Part shown: positions 27,764 to 37,266 of the stretch, in pieces
Numbering within the stretch: the first letter of the stretch is position 1
Layout: each line of letters begins with the position of its first letter
DNA from: Limnobacter litoralis
GTDB taxonomy: Bacteria; Pseudomonadota; Gammaproteobacteria; Burkholderiales; Burkholderiaceae_B
Length of the DNA stretch: 64,000 bases
Direction: 5' to 3'
NCBI RefSeq assembly: GCF_030160455.1
Contig: NZ_BSOJ01000028.1
Coordinates: 40,989-104,988, forward strand
Translations under genes and position numbers: made by a program
The notes under the pieces: generated by a model
Database searches by the model: none
The model's input: only the letters and a program-made list of their open reading frames with translations
What the model was told of the DNA's origin: nothing

Positions 27764-28891
27764 ATGGTTTCAATCAGTCCAATCAGCGAGATCGTTGAGG
27801 AAATGCGGTCTGGCCGCATGGTCATACTTGTCGATGAAGAAGATCGCGAAAACGAGGGCGACCTTGTGCTCGCTGCCGACTTTGTCACGCCCGAAGCGAT
27901 CAATTTCATGGCCAAATACGGTCGGGGTCTGATTTGTCTGACCCTGACGGAACAGCGCTGTCGCGAACTGGGCCTAAGGCCAATGGTTGCAGCCAACGGT
28001 TCGTCCCACGGCACCAATTTCACGGTTTCCATTGAGGCGGCCGAGGGCGTGTCAACCGGTATTTCTGCAGCCGATCGCGCGCGCACCATTCGAGTGGCGG
28101 TCAACCGCGATGCTAAACCGGCGGATTTGGTCCAGCCCGGTCACGTATTTCCTTTGTCTGCAGTCAATGGCGGCGTGCTGATGCGTGCAGGGCACACAGA
28201 GGCGGGTTGTGATCTGGCCGCCATGGCAGGTCTGACGCCGGCTTCCGTCATTTGTGAAATCATGAAAGACGACGGCACCATGGCCCGATTGCCCGATCTC
28301 ATGGAGTTTGCGAAAGAACACGGTTTGAAGATTGGCACTATCGCTGATCTGATTCATTACCGCAGCTCCCATGAATCACTGGTGGAGCGCGTTCATGAAC
28401 GTCCAATTCAGTCGGATCACGGCGTGTTTCGCGGTGTTGCTTACCGAGACAAGCCAACCTCAGGTGCACATTTTGCGCTGGTGTATGGCGACGTCAAAGC
28501 CTCGGAAGAAACCCTGGTGCGCGTGCACGAGCCCAGTTCAATTCTGGACTTGCTGGAAGCAACCTTGTCCGAACACTCCTTCTCCATTCCGGCGGCCATG
28601 AAGCGCATCGTTGAACATGGTTCAGGGGTGATCGTGCTGCTGAATTGCAATGTGTCCTCCGAGCGTTTGTTGGGGCAGTTCAAGTCACTGGACGAAATTG
28701 AAGAAAGCGGGGCCACTTCACGCAAAGGCGCAGGGTCGAGCCCCGACCTCCGTACCTACGGGGTAGGCGCCCAGATTTTGAAAGACCTTGGCGTTGCCAA
28801 GATGAAGTTGTTGTCCAAACCCCGAAAGATGCCCAGCATGACTGGATTCGATCTGGAAATTTCTGGTTATGTTCACGGAGAAGCCAAATGA
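27764..28891 (+). CDS. ribB: DHBP synthase RibB with a degenerate GTP cyclohydrolase II domain (RibBX type)
   Basis: The N-terminal domain (about 1-205) is a complete 3,4-dihydroxy-2-butanone 4-phosphate synthase, with [11 protein letters not shown] near residue 24 and [16 protein letters not shown] near 146. The C-terminal domain (about 210-375) has the fold of GTP cyclohydrolase II but lacks the zinc cysteines and the RQEGRG loop: the matching part reads [17 protein letters not shown] and IVLLNC. Only the end ([23 protein letters not shown]) is well kept. So it should make DHBP from ribulose 5-phosphate but not open GTP; a true ribA must exist elsewhere. Such RibBX proteins are known in other proteobacteria. 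Confidence 0.93.
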   Translation: MVSISPISEIVEEMRSGRMVILVDEEDRENEGDLVLAADFVTPEAINFMAKYGRGLICLTLTEQRCRELGLRPMVAANGSSHGTNFTVSIEAAEGVSTGISAADRARTIRVAVNRDAKPADLVQPGHVFPLSAVNGGVLMRAGHTEAGCDLAAMAGLTPASVICEIMKDDGTMARLPDLMEFAKEHGLKIGTIADLIHYRSSHESLVERVHERPIQSDHGVFRGVAYRDKPTSGAHFALVYGDVKASEETLVRVHEPSSILDLLEATLSEHSFSIPAAMKRIVEHGSGVIVLLNCNVSSERLLGQFKSLDEIEESGATSRKGAGSSPDLRTYGVGAQILKDLGVAKMKLLSKPRKMPSMTGFDLEISGYVHGEAK

Positions 28892-29397
28892 GTAACAGTC
28901 CCGGTAGTGTGCCCGCCAACCTCAATGGAGACGGCATTCGAGTAGGCGTTGTTCAGGCCCGCTTCAACGAAGAGATCACCAATGGTCTCTGGAAGGTCTG
29001 CTGCGCCGAGCTTCTTCGCCTGGGTGTGCAAAGTGAAGATGTGCTTCACATCACCGTACCGGGTGCCATGGAAATTCCTGTCACGCTCGACAGATTGGCC
29101 TTGTCCGGCGAATTTGACGTCCTGATTGCATTGGGTGCCATCATCAAGGGCGACACTTATCACTTTGAGATTGTGAGCAACGAAAGCGCTCGCGGCGTGT
29201 CGGACGTGGCCCTTCGCCACAACCTGCCGGTTATCAACATGATTTTGACCACCTACACTGAAGACCAGGCGATTGAGCGCATTGAAGACAAAGGTGTGGA
29301 TGCCGCCCGAGGTGCCGTCGAAATGGGGAACCTCATGATGGCGATGGACGACAATCTTCCGCTGGAAGACGAGTTGGAAGAAGAAGACGATGAGTGA
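28888..29397 (+). CDS. ribH: 6,7-dimethyl-8-ribityllumazine synthase
   Basis: RibH condenses DHBP with 5-amino-6-ribitylaminouracil to give lumazine, the direct precursor of riboflavin. The 169-residue protein has [13 protein letters not shown] near residue 12, [11 protein letters not shown] near 55, [16 protein letters not shown] near 79 and a helix ending in a very acidic tail. It overlaps the ribB stop as ATGA and nusB by 8 bases. Confidence 0.97.
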   Translation: MSNSPGSVPANLNGDGIRVGVVQARFNEEITNGLWKVCCAELLRLGVQSEDVLHITVPGAMEIPVTLDRLALSGEFDVLIALGAIIKGDTYHFEIVSNESARGVSDVALRHNLPVINMILTTYTEDQAIERIEDKGVDAARGAVEMGNLMMAMDDNLPLEDELEEEDDE

Positions 29398-29860
29398 AGT
29401 GGATCAAAAAAGAAAAGGAATGCACACCCGCAATGCGCGCAGACGATCCAGAGAACTGGCGTTGCAGGGTTTGTATCAGTGGTTTTTAAACCCCGTTGAC
29501 GCCGGGGCCCTGGATGCGCATCTTCGCGATGCGCCGGGGTTTGCCAAGGCAGACATGGTTCATTATCAATCCCTGTTGCATGGCAGCCTTAAAAATCTGC
29601 AGACTCTCGCGGATTTGCTGACCCCGCACCTTGACCGAGGCTGGGATGAATTAAGCCCAGTTGAAAAATCTGTGTTGGTCTTGGGGGCACGTGAGCTGGT
29701 AGAACATCCCGACATTCCCTATCGGGTGGTCATCAACGAAGCGGTCGAGTTGACCAAAACCTTTGGTGGCACGGATGCACACCGCTTCGTGAATGGGGTA
29801 CTCGACAAACTCGCCCAGCAGGTGCGAGAAGTTGAGGTACAAGCCGCCGCTCGCGACTGA
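29390..29860 (+). CDS. nusB: Transcription antitermination factor NusB
   Basis: NusB binds boxA RNA with S10 to allow antitermination of rRNA operons. The 156-residue protein is all-helical and keeps [15 protein letters not shown] near residue 17, the [43 protein letters not shown] block near 90-130 and [11 protein letters not shown] near 131. ribH-nusB-thiL is the standard order in proteobacteria. Confidence 0.97.
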   Translation: MSEVDQKRKGMHTRNARRRSRELALQGLYQWFLNPVDAGALDAHLRDAPGFAKADMVHYQSLLHGSLKNLQTLADLLTPHLDRGWDELSPVEKSVLVLGARELVEHPDIPYRVVINEAVELTKTFGGTDAHRFVNGVLDKLAQQVREVEVQAAARD

Positions 29861-29871
29861 ATTCTTCAGCG

Positions 29872-30942
29872 ATGGAGTTTGATCTCATTCGAACCCACTT
29901 CGCACTGCCTTTTCAGCATTTGGCAGACGCATCGCACCCGCGAATTATTCGAGGCATCGGTGACGATTGCGCCCGATTGCGTCCAGATGATGGGCAGGTG
30001 ATGGTGATCTCCACAGATCTGCTGGAATCCGGAATTCATTTCTTTGATGACGCTTCGGCGTTCGAGTTGGGCTGGAAATCACTGGCCGTAAACCTGTCGG
30101 ACCTTGCGGCATGCGGTGCAGAGCCTTTGGGTTTTGTATTGGGTCTGGGTCTGTCGAGTGTTTGTCACGATTGGTTGTCCGGGTTTTCCAGAGGCTTGCT
30201 GGCCGCAGCCCAAGAATACAACTGTCCCTTGGTGGGCGGGGACACCACCCGACGGCAGTCGGGCCTGGGTATTTCCATCACAGTGATGGGTCAACACCCA
30301 GCCAGTCATCAAGGCTATGACCGCGCTGCAGCCCAGTTGGCTGACCGTGTCTGGGTCACTGGTGTGCCAGGTTTGGCTCGCTTGGGGCTGCTTCTGGAAT
30401 GTCAATCTCGCGGTTTGCCGCTCTCTTTGCCCCCATTTTCTCAAGAACATTTACTTGCCCTGTTGAACAGCACGCCAGCTTTGGTTCGCTCCAAAGCACT
30501 TGATGCGCTGCACAAGCCCAGGCCCCCCCTTCAATTTTCAATGGCCTTGCGACCGATTGTTCATGCGGCACTGGATTTGTCAGACGGCATGACGGGTGAC
30601 TTGGCCCACATTGCCAGTGCCAGCAAACTCGGGATTGAGTTGGAAGAAGACGCGCTGGATTGCGTGTGGCAGCAGGTGTGGGGCGATTCAAAGCTTGATT
30701 TTGCGTTTTCCAGAGCGCTTGCACTTAGCGGTGGCGACGATTACCAACTGGCGTTTTGTGCCCAAGAAACGCGCTCCGAGGAAATTCAATGGCTGGGTAG
30801 TCGTCACCAAGTGCAGGTCACTCCCATTGGGCGGGTTTGCTCAAGCGAGGGGATGTTTTTCAGGTCGCTCAATGGTAATGTAAGGCCACTGGCCATCGGC
30901 TCTTTCGCTCATTTCGCTTTTCTGAAGCCATCCCATGACTGA
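29872..30942 (+). CDS. thiL: Thiamine-monophosphate kinase
   Basis: ThiL phosphorylates thiamine monophosphate to the active diphosphate. The 356-residue protein has the family motifs GIGDDCARL near residue 30, the substrate-binding DLLESGIHFF near 50, NLSDLAACGAEPLGFVLGLGL near 75, LVGGDTTRR near 120, DLSDGMTGDLAHIASAS near 237 and SGGDDYQLAF near 288. It is in the same fold family as PurM. It overlaps pgpA by 8 bases. Confidence 0.96.
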   Translation: MEFDLIRTHFALPFQHLADASHPRIIRGIGDDCARLRPDDGQVMVISTDLLESGIHFFDDASAFELGWKSLAVNLSDLAACGAEPLGFVLGLGLSSVCHDWLSGFSRGLLAAAQEYNCPLVGGDTTRRQSGLGISITVMGQHPASHQGYDRAAAQLADRVWVTGVPGLARLGLLLECQSRGLPLSLPPFSQEHLLALLNSTPALVRSKALDALHKPRPPLQFSMALRPIVHAALDLSDGMTGDLAHIASASKLGIELEEDALDCVWQQVWGDSKLDFAFSRALALSGGDDYQLAFCAQETRSEEIQWLGSRHQVQVTPIGRVCSSEGMFFRSLNGNVRPLAIGSFAHFAFLKPSHD

Positions 30943-31471
30943 CACGCCCTTTTCAACCACGCCGAGGATCAAAAAGCCAGGATGGGGTTTTATGCTGTCC
31001 AACCCCCTGCATGTTTTTTCTCTGGGGTTTGGCAGTGGTTTGGCCTGGTTCAGTCCGGGCACCTTCGGCACTTTGATGGGGTGGTTGCTGTATGTTTGGA
31101 TCAACCCCCGGATGACCGAGGGCACATGGCCTGTGTTGATTGCCATTGCTTTCGTCGCCGGTTGTCTGTTTTGCCACGTGACGGGCAGGGCGCTCGGCGT
31201 GGTTGATCACGGCGGCATTGTATGGGATGAAATCGTGGCCATTTGGATTGTCCTGTTCGTGGCCGCACGGTATTTTTCATCGCCGTTCGAACAGTTGTTC
31301 TGTGTGCTGGTGTTCCGGTTTTTTGACATTGCAAAGCCGCCGCCCATTCGCTGGTTCGACCGCCATTGGAAAAACGGGTTCGGCGTGATGTTCGATGACG
31401 TCGTGGCGGCGTTGATGAGTTTGTTGACCCTGGCCGCTTATGTGTATGTTTTTCGCCTTGGGGGGCATTGA
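30935..31471 (+). CDS. pgpA: Phosphatidylglycerophosphatase A
   Basis: PgpA removes the phosphate from phosphatidylglycerol phosphate in membrane lipid synthesis. The 178-residue protein has several hydrophobic segments and the family blocks FGSGLAWFSPGTFGTLMG near residue 31, DHGGIVWDEIVAIW near 92 and FFDIAKPPPIRWFDR near 129, whose acidic residues bind metal. It overlaps thiL by 8 bases and pncC by one (TGATG). Confidence 0.95.
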   Translation: MTDTPFSTTPRIKKPGWGFMLSNPLHVFSLGFGSGLAWFSPGTFGTLMGWLLYVWINPRMTEGTWPVLIAIAFVAGCLFCHVTGRALGVVDHGGIVWDEIVAIWIVLFVAARYFSSPFEQLFCVLVFRFFDIAKPPPIRWFDRHWKNGFGVMFDDVVAALMSLLTLAAYVYVFRLGGH

Positions 31472-31968
31472 TGGAACCCGCCTTGGTTGATTTACTGAGC
31501 AGTGTATCTGCGCTTTTTTTGGCAGAAAAGAAAAAGCTGGCCGTCGTCGAATCGTGCACGGGCGGGCGTTTGGGGGCAGCGCTGACCTCCGTACCAGGGG
31601 CCAGCCAGTGGTTTGAGGGTGGGTTCATCACCTATTCCAATGTCGTCAAAATGAAGCAGGTTTACGTCAGGGAGTCCACGCTTCAGGAAAATGGCGCGGT
31701 CAGTGAGGAGTGCGTCAAAGAAATGGCCAACGGCGGTATGATTGCCATGAACGTGGATTGTGCGCTGTCGATTTCTGGAATCGCTGGGCCTGACGGTGGT
31801 TCAGAAGACAAGCCTGTGGGTACGGTCTGGATGGGGTTGGCTGTCAGGCACCGGAAAATTGAAGCACACCGCTTTCATTTCCATGGCGATCGAGAGGCAA
31901 TTCAACAACAGGCCGTGGCAGCAGCCTTAAATTTGCTGGGTTCTGTTAATTTTAAAAAGACTGTATAG
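31471..31968 (+). CDS. pncC: Nicotinamide-nucleotide amidase (CinA C-terminal domain)
   Basis: PncC deamidates NMN to nicotinate mononucleotide, recycling the NAD breakdown product. The 165-residue protein is a single CinA C-terminal domain, with VVESCTGGRLGAALTSVPGASQWFEGGFITYSN-type N-terminus near residue 27 and ISGIAGPDGGSEDKPVGTVW near 103. It starts at the ATG at 31471 sharing a base with the pgpA stop; a TTG one codon upstream is less likely. Its last codons overlap the recA SOS box. Confidence 0.94.
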   Translation: MEPALVDLLSSVSALFLAEKKKLAVVESCTGGRLGAALTSVPGASQWFEGGFITYSNVVKMKQVYVRESTLQENGAVSEECVKEMANGGMIAMNVDCALSISGIAGPDGGSEDKPVGTVWMGLAVRHRKIEAHRFHFHGDREAIQQQAVAAALNLLGSVNFKKTV

Positions 31969-31994
31969 AAATACAGCTTTATTTGTGCAATAAT
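31961..31994 (+). promoter_or_regulatory. recA promoter with LexA (SOS) box
   Basis: CTGTATAGAAATACAG (31961-31976) matches the LexA consensus CTG-N10-CAG exactly in its arms. A plausible -10 (AATAAT, 31989-31994) with TAGAAA 17 bases upstream as -35 places the LexA box over the -35 element. The box covers the last codons of pncC. This supports LexA control of recA-recX. Confidence 0.85.
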
Positions 31995-32032
31995 CTGCGT
32001 ACTCCCAATTTCACGATCAAAGGCATCAACTC

Positions 32033-33085
32033 ATGGAAGACTTGCGTACCAAGAATCAATCTGCAGACAAAGTAAAGGCCCTGGCTGCGGCACTGGGTCA
32101 AATTGAAAAGCAGTTTGGCAAAGGCAGCATCATGCGCTTTGGCGAAGGTGAGGTAATTGACGACATCGAAGTGGTGTCTACTGGTTCGCTGGGTCTGGAT
32201 GTGGCGCTGGGTGTGGGCGGTTTGCCTCGTGGTCGTGTGGTTGAAATTTATGGCCCTGAATCTTCAGGTAAAACCACCCTGACCCTGCAGGTGATTGCAG
32301 AAATGCAAAAGCTGGGCGGCACTTGCGCGTTTATTGATGCTGAGCACGCTCTGGATGTCCAATATGCTCAAAAACTGGGTGTCAATCTGCCCGACCTCCT
32401 GATTTCTCAGCCCGACACTGGTGAGCAGGCTCTGGAAATTGTGGACGCACTGGTTCGTTCTGGCTCCGTTGATTTGGTGATTGTTGACTCGGTTGCTGCG
32501 CTTACTCCCAAAGCCGAAATTGAGGGCGACATGGGCGATTCCCTGCCTGGTTTGCAAGCACGCTTGATGAGCCAGGCCCTGCGCAAATTAACAGCCAACA
32601 TCAAAAGAACCAATTGCCTGGTGGTTTTTATCAACCAGATCCGCATGAAGATCGGTGTGATGTTTGGTAGCCCTGAAACCACCACAGGTGGTAATGCGTT
32701 GAAGTTTTACAGTTCAGTGCGTCTGGATATCCGCCGAATCGGTTCAATCAAAAAAGGCGAAGAGGTCATCGGCAGTGAAACACGAGTGAAGGTTGTTAAA
32801 AACAAGGTCAGCCCACCGTTCAAACAGGCCGAGTTCGATATTTTGTATGGTCAGGGCACTTCTCGCGAGGGTGAAATCATTGACCTGGGTGTGGCCAACG
32901 GTTTCGTGGACAAGGCGGGTGCCTGGTATGCCTACAACGATGAAAAGATTGGTCAGGGTAAAGACAATGCCCGTGAGTTCTTGAAAGCCAATCCGGCCAT
33001 CGCCGTTGAAATTGAGAACAAGATCCGCGAAAAGCTCGGCGTGAAGGCAGTTGCGTCTACTGCACGCAATGAGGCATCCGCTTAA
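32033..33085 (+). CDS. recA: Recombinase RecA
   Basis: RecA forms filaments on single-stranded DNA for strand exchange and triggers LexA self-cleavage. The 350-residue protein has the Walker A loop [10 protein letters not shown] (74-83), catalytic Glu nearby (FIDAEHALD), loop L1 around [24 protein letters not shown] residues 155-173 and L2 around [18 protein letters not shown] near 203-220. The C-terminal tail is acidic to neutral. The SOS box upstream supports its regulation, and recX overlaps its 3' end. Confidence 0.99.
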   Translation: MEDLRTKNQSADKVKALAAALGQIEKQFGKGSIMRFGEGEVIDDIEVVSTGSLGLDVALGVGGLPRGRVVEIYGPESSGKTTLTLQVIAEMQKLGGTCAFIDAEHALDVQYAQKLGVNLPDLLISQPDTGEQALEIVDALVRSGSVDLVIVDSVAALTPKAEIEGDMGDSLPGLQARLMSQALRKLTANIKRTNCLVVFINQIRMKIGVMFGSPETTTGGNALKFYSSVRLDIRRIGSIKKGEEVIGSETRVKVVKNKVSPPFKQAEFDILYGQGTSREGEIIDLGVANGFVDKAGAWYAYNDEKIGQGKDNAREFLKANPAIAVEIENKIREKLGVKAVASTARNEASA

Positions 33086-33578
33086 TAGGCGCAAAGTGGC
33101 CGCCAGAATCAAGGCGGTCGATCTATTGTCGCGTCGGGAACATTCCCGCCGCGAGCTATTGGCCAAACTCTTGACCAAAGGCTATTCTCAGGAAGAGGCT
33201 GAAGACGCCGTCGATTGGGCCATGAAACAAGGCTTCCAGTCAGATGAGCGTTTTTCGAACAGCCTCTTTCGTCGTCGTGCACCCACTTATGGCGATCAAT
33301 TCATTCAGGCTGAGCTGGACCAGCATCAGGTCGGTGTCACTCTTTCGGGGCAGGTTGATGATTTGGAGCCCGAAGAGGTGCGTGCGCGGAAATGGCTTGA
33401 GCGGCGATATGCAGCCAAGCTAGCCGCTGCACTGGCATGCGAAGACACGGATCACCGTGAAAATCTGCTTCAACTGAAGGCCAAAGCCATCCGGGCGTTG
33501 GGTGCCCGTGGGTTTCACTTTCACAACATCAATTTGGCATGGACTCGTTTCCTTCAAGATCATTCGGAAGATGCGTGA
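33069..33578 (+). CDS. recX: Regulatory protein RecX
   Basis: RecX caps RecA filaments and damps recombination. The protein of 169 residues is composed of three-helix repeats; [39 protein letters not shown] sequence near residues 16-50 is the family hallmark, and [27 protein letters not shown] near 90 is the second repeat. I chose the ATG at 33069, inside the last codons of recA; GTG at 33096 is possible. Overlap with recA means low, coupled translation from the SOS-controlled transcript. Confidence 0.93.
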   Translation: MRHPLNRRKVAARIKAVDLLSRREHSRRELLAKLLTKGYSQEEAEDAVDWAMKQGFQSDERFSNSLFRRRAPTYGDQFIQAELDQHQVGVTLSGQVDDLEPEEVRARKWLERRYAAKLAAALACEDTDHRENLLQLKAKAIRALGARGFHFHNINLAWTRFLQDHSEDA

Positions 33579-33850
33579 TATGATCCATCTCGGCTTATGT
33601 GTTTAAATAGAAGTGATAGTCTAGATACTTGACGAAGCGTCGGGTAGCGGCACAAACAGCAAAGACGAATTGATGAAAACAGTTTCCTCACGCATGTTCT
33701 GCATGCTTCATTTTTGTTTCGGCAATCTTCACGGGTCGCCAGCAGCACTGTCACGCATTTTCAAGCACTCTTCCAAATTTGAACTTGTCAGTCAACCGCC
33801 TGTCGGAATTTGATTGACTCAAGCTAACTCTTCCCCTCGAAGGATTGCAA

Positions 33851-35011
33851 ATGAAAATTCATGAGTACCAAGGCAAGGAAATTTTAAAAAAGTACGGCGT
33901 GGCTGTTCCCACTGGATATCCATGTTTCTCTGTGGACGAAGCTGTGGCTGCTGCTGAAAAACTGGGCGGACCGGTCTGGGTGGTAAAGGCTCAGATTCAC
34001 GCAGGTGGACGAGGCAAGGGTGGTGGCGTTAAGGTCGCCAAAAGCATGGACGAAGTAAAAACATACGCCAGCCAGATTCTCGGCATGCAGTTGGTGACTC
34101 ACCAAACAGGACCTGAGGGTCAGAAAGTAAGTCGCCTCTTGGTTGAAGAGGGCGCAGACATCAAGAAAGAATACTACGTTGGTATTGTGGTCGACCGCGT
34201 TACCCAGCGCGTCTGCATCATGGCTTCCAGCGAAGGCGGCATGGAAATTGAAGAAGTGGCAGAAAAGACGCCAGAGCTGATTCACAAGGTGTACGTCAAC
34301 CCAGTCACAGGTTTGACTGATTCTGAGGCCGATGATCTTGCCTCAAAAATCGGCGTGCCAGCTGCTTCAGTTGCCAAGGCGCGCGTTATTTTCCAGGCCT
34401 TGTACAAGGCTTTCTGGGACACCGATGCCAGCTTGGCAGAAATCAATCCTCTGATTTTGACCGGATCTGGTGACATCGTCGCGCTGGACGCGAAGATCAA
34501 CTTTGACTCCAACGCCCTGTACCGTCATCCAGACGTGGTCGCCATGCGCGATCTCGCTGAAGAAGACCCCGCCGAAATTGAGGCCAGCAAGTTTGATCTG
34601 TCTTACATTTCTCTGGATGGCAACATTGGCTGTCTGGTCAATGGCGCAGGCTTGGCCATGGCCACCATGGACACCATCAAGCTGTTTGGTGGCGAGCCAG
34701 CCAACTTCCTCGACGTGGGCGGTGGTGCCACCACTGAAAAGGTGACTGAGGCCTTCAAGATCATGTTGAAGAACCCCAATTTGAAAGCCATTCTGGTGAA
34801 CATCTTCGGCGGCATTATGCGCTGTGACGTGATTGCCGAAGGTGTGGTTGCTGCGTCAAAGGCCGTTGGTTTGAGCGTTCCACTGGTCGTTCGCATGAAG
34901 GGCACCAACGAAGACCTGGGCAAGAAAATTCTGGCGGATTCCGGTCTTCCCATCATCGCAGCAAACACCATGGGTGAAGCCGCGCAAAAGGTTGTGGCTG
35001 CTACCAAGTAA
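33851..35011 (+). CDS. sucC: Succinate-CoA ligase, beta subunit
   Basis: SucC with SucD makes succinyl-CoA and ATP interconversion in the citric acid cycle. The 386-residue protein begins [17 protein letters not shown], with the ATP-grasp loop [16 protein letters not shown] near residue 46, and GGGATTEKV and [15 protein letters not shown] near 293 and 320 in the CoA ligase domain. A clear GAAGGA ribosome binding site precedes the ATG at 33851. The 272-base gap before it holds a weak promoter candidate (TTGTCA / TTTGAT at 33785-33814) and no gene. Confidence 0.98.
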   Translation: MKIHEYQGKEILKKYGVAVPTGYPCFSVDEAVAAAEKLGGPVWVVKAQIHAGGRGKGGGVKVAKSMDEVKTYASQILGMQLVTHQTGPEGQKVSRLLVEEGADIKKEYYVGIVVDRVTQRVCIMASSEGGMEIEEVAEKTPELIHKVYVNPVTGLTDSEADDLASKIGVPAASVAKARVIFQALYKAFWDTDASLAEINPLILTGSGDIVALDAKINFDSNALYRHPDVVAMRDLAEEDPAEIEASKFDLSYISLDGNIGCLVNGAGLAMATMDTIKLFGGEPANFLDVGGGATTEKVTEAFKIMLKNPNLKAILVNIFGGIMRCDVIAEGVVAASKAVGLSVPLVVRMKGTNEDLGKKILADSGLPIIAANTMGEAAQKVVAATK

Positions 35012-35075
35012 GGTTCAACAATTAACACGGGGTTGAGCCTTGCGGCTCCCCCGACTTTCATAGAAGGACAAACAG

Positions 35076-35963
35076 ATGTCAATTCTGATCAACAAGGACA
35101 CCAAGGTCATTACCCAGGGTATTACAGGTAAAACCGGTCAATTTCACACTCGCATGTGTCGCGATTACGCCAATGGCAAAAATTGCTTTGTAGCAGGTGT
35201 AAACCCCAAAAAGGCCGGAGAGGATTTCGAAGGGATTCCAATTTATGGCACTGTTTCCGATGCAAAAAAGCAGACAGGCGCTACTGCCTCGGTTATTTAC
35301 GTTCCACCTCCCTTTGCGGCGGCAGCCATTTGGGAGGCAGTTGAGGCCGATTTGGACTTGGTGATCTGTATCACCGAGGGTATTCCTGTTCGTGACATGA
35401 TCGAGGTGCGCGACCGTATGAAGCGCGAAGGGCGCAAAACCGTCTTGGTGGGTCCAAATTGCCCAGGCGTTATCACACCTGATGAAATCAAAATCGGCAT
35501 TATGCCCGGTCATATCCACAAGAAAGGACGGATCGGCGTGGTTTCACGCTCTGGTACCCTGACTTACGAAGCAGTTGGCCAGTTGTCTGAGTTGGGCTTG
35601 GGCCAGTCCAGTGCCGTGGGCATCGGTGGTGATCCAGTCAACGGCTTGAAGCACATTGAGGTCATGAAGCTGTTCAATGACGATCCCGACACCGACGCCG
35701 TCGTCATGATCGGCGAGATCGGCGGCAGTGACGAGGAAGAGGCCGCATTGTGGGTGAAAGAGAACATGAAAAAGCCTGTTGTGGGCTTTATCGCCGGTGT
35801 TACTGCGCCCCCCGGAAAACGCATGGGCCACGCTGGCGCCATCATTTCTGGTGGCAAAGGCACCGCTCAGGAAAAGCTCGCCATTATGGAAGAATGCGGC
35901 ATCACCGTGACGAAAGATCCTTCTGAAATGGGCAAGTTGCTGAAAAAGGCGATTGGTGCCTGA
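35076..35963 (+). CDS. sucD: Succinate-CoA ligase, alpha subunit
   Basis: The alpha subunit binds CoA and carries the phosphohistidine intermediate. The 295-residue protein has the Rossmann motif [13 protein letters not shown] near residue 15, [13 protein letters not shown] near 124 and the active His in [18 protein letters not shown] near 245. It is 64 bases behind sucC and preceded by GAAGGA. A strong terminator follows, so sucCD is a two-gene operon; the sucAB genes are not in the window. Confidence 0.98.
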   Translation: MSILINKDTKVITQGITGKTGQFHTRMCRDYANGKNCFVAGVNPKKAGEDFEGIPIYGTVSDAKKQTGATASVIYVPPPFAAAAIWEAVEADLDLVICITEGIPVRDMIEVRDRMKREGRKTVLVGPNCPGVITPDEIKIGIMPGHIHKKGRIGVVSRSGTLTYEAVGQLSELGLGQSSAVGIGGDPVNGLKHIEVMKLFNDDPDTDAVVMIGEIGGSDEEEAALWVKENMKKPVVGFIAGVTAPPGKRMGHAGAIISGGKGTAQEKLAIMEECGITVTKDPSEMGKLLKKAIGA

Positions 35964-35993
35964 TTAGCCATTTTCCTTGGTTAAGTAGAAATA

Positions 35994-36030
35994 AAAGCCC
36001 CCCTAATCCTGTTAGGGGGGCTTTGTTTCT
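35994..36030 (+). terminator. Intrinsic terminator after sucCD
   Basis: A 13-bp perfect stem AAAGCCCCCCTAA / TTAGGGGGGCTTT with a 5-base loop is followed by GTTTCTT. It lies 30 bases after the sucD stop. Confidence 0.95.
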
Positions 36031-36115
36031 TAACCTTATCAGGGGTGTTTAAGGCGATAACCCAAAGCGAACAATAGAGGCTCCTGCATCGCTTTTTACA
36101 AAGGGTTACGCACTC

Positions 36116-36640
36116 ATGAACAGCACATTCAAATCACAAAACACGAATCGCGAGAGCGGTTTTACTTTGATCGAGTTGATGATCGCCATTGCGATTGTCG
36201 GTATTTTGGCCTCCATTGCGGTGCCTGCATTTTCCAATTATCTGGGTCGGGCTAGAATTTCAGAGGCAATCAATTATGCAGAGGGTTGCAAAACGGGTTT
36301 CCTTGAATATTATTCAACCAACGGTACGCTGCCAAATGACAACGTAAAGGCCAATTGTCCATCCATTCAAACTGACAACGTTCAGCGTGTTGTCATTTCA
36401 AATTATGGTATCCAAGTACAGATGGCCACCGGTGCCGGGAGGACAGCAATTCCGACCGACATGCGTGGACGATACGTCTACCTGCAGCCTTTGCAGGCGG
36501 ATGGAACACTGGCGGTAGCAGGCAATCCGATCGTGTCCTGGAAGTGCTCAGTGTCAACCAATGCAAGCGGTGGGGTTGCCAATTCAAAAGCGAAAGACCT
36601 GGTGCCCGCGATTTGCAGGAACGATCCGGTCACACCATAA
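36116..36640 (+). CDS. Type IV major pilin-like protein
   Basis: The 174-residue precursor has a 15-residue leader and a prepilin peptidase site (Gly15/Phe16) followed by FTLIELMIAIAIVGILASIAVPAF with the conserved Glu5 (residue 20). Four cysteines (58, 81, 144, 167) can form two disulfides, the last pair framing a D-loop as in PilA-type pilins. It is alone, with no other pil genes in the window, and has its own terminator within moaC. A GAAAGGG-like purine run precedes the ATG. It may be the major pilin or one of several paralogues. Confidence 0.92.
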   Translation: MNSTFKSQNTNRESGFTLIELMIAIAIVGILASIAVPAFSNYLGRARISEAINYAEGCKTGFLEYYSTNGTLPNDNVKANCPSIQTDNVQRVVISNYGIQVQMATGAGRTAIPTDMRGRYVYLQPLQADGTLAVAGNPIVSWKCSVSTNASGGVANSKAKDLVPAICRNDPVTP

Positions 36641-36665
36641 GAGCCGTAATTTCCGAATCTATCAT

Positions 36666-37163
36666 TCAACCTTTGAAGTCACTTTTCCCACCCGTCTTCT
36701 CCAGAAGACGGGTTTCTTTCATGACCATGCCTTTGTCGATGGCCTTGAGCATGTCGTAAATGGTCAGAAGGCCAATCTGTACACCAGTCAGTGCCTCCAT
36801 CTCGACTCCTGTCTTTCCGAAGGTTTGAGCCGTGCAGATGCACGCTACTTCGTGGTTTTCATCGTCAAGTTCAAAATCGACAGCCAGACGGGTCAGGGGT
36901 AGCGGGTGACACAGAGGAATGAGGTCTGAGGTGCGTTTTGCACCTTGAATAGCTGCAATCCGTGCGACTCCAAGCACATCACCTTTTTTGCTGGTCCCCG
37001 CCTTCAGGGCCGCGTAGGCTTTGTTACCCAGCGCAATTCGGCCAATGGCGGTGGCTTTGCGTTCGGTTTCCTTTTTTGCCCCCACATCCACCATGTGCGC
37101 GTTACCTTGCGCATCGAAATGGGTGAGCCCCTGGTCTTGAAATACTTGGTCTGGCCTGTCCAT
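36666..37163 (-). CDS. moaC: Cyclic pyranopterin monophosphate synthase
   Basis: MoaC turns the MoaA product into cyclic pyranopterin monophosphate in molybdenum cofactor synthesis. The 165-residue protein has [18 protein letters not shown] near residue 23, [31 protein letters not shown] near 60-90 in the family core and [24 protein letters not shown] near 105-128 with the catalytic Asp and Lys region. No other moa gene is nearby. Its 3' codons include the pilin terminator hairpin. Confidence 0.96.
   Translation of the reverse strand: MDRPDQVFQDQGLTHFDAQGNAHMVDVGAKKETERKATAIGRIALGNKAYAALKAGTSKKGDVLGVARIAAIQGAKRTSDLIPLCHPLPLTRLAVDFELDDENHEVACICTAQTFGKTGVEMEALTGVQIGLLTIYDMLKAIDKGMVMKETRLLEKTGGKSDFKG
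36691..36719 (+). terminator. Pilin terminator inside the moaC coding region
   Basis: CCCGTCTTC-TCCA-GAAGACGGG followed by TTTCTTTC forms a plus-strand terminator 50 bases beyond the pilin stop. The same bases encode residues near the C-terminus of MoaC on the minus strand, where no T run follows. Confidence 0.75.
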
Positions 37164-37210
37164 ATTTACTTTTCTTTACTTCATTGAACCTGTTGGACAC
37201 CGGCTGGATA

Positions 37211-37238
37211 TTGAAGTCGGCGTTGCTCGCGTTATCAT
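37211..37238 (+). promoter_or_regulatory. Possible sigma-70 promoter of the BepA-like gene
   Basis: TTGAAG (37211-37216) and TATCAT (37233-37238) are 16 bases apart in the 103-base gap between the divergent moaC and protease genes. The start codon is 28 bases beyond. Matches to consensus are four and five of six. Confidence 0.4.
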
Positions 37239-37266
37239 AGTCTAATTGCATTTCCTGGAAGACACC

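Noticed and set aside
33579..33850. Possible structured leader or riboswitch before sucC
   Set aside because: There is one short hairpin (GCATG / CATGC), but I could not match any known suc-associated RNA motif or find a convincing long-range fold.
36078..36093. Sigma-54-like site (GGC, ten bases, GC) before the pilin gene
   Set aside because: Spacing of GG and GC fits, but it would place the transcript start inside the ribosome binding site only about 13 bases before the ATG, and several consensus bases are missing.
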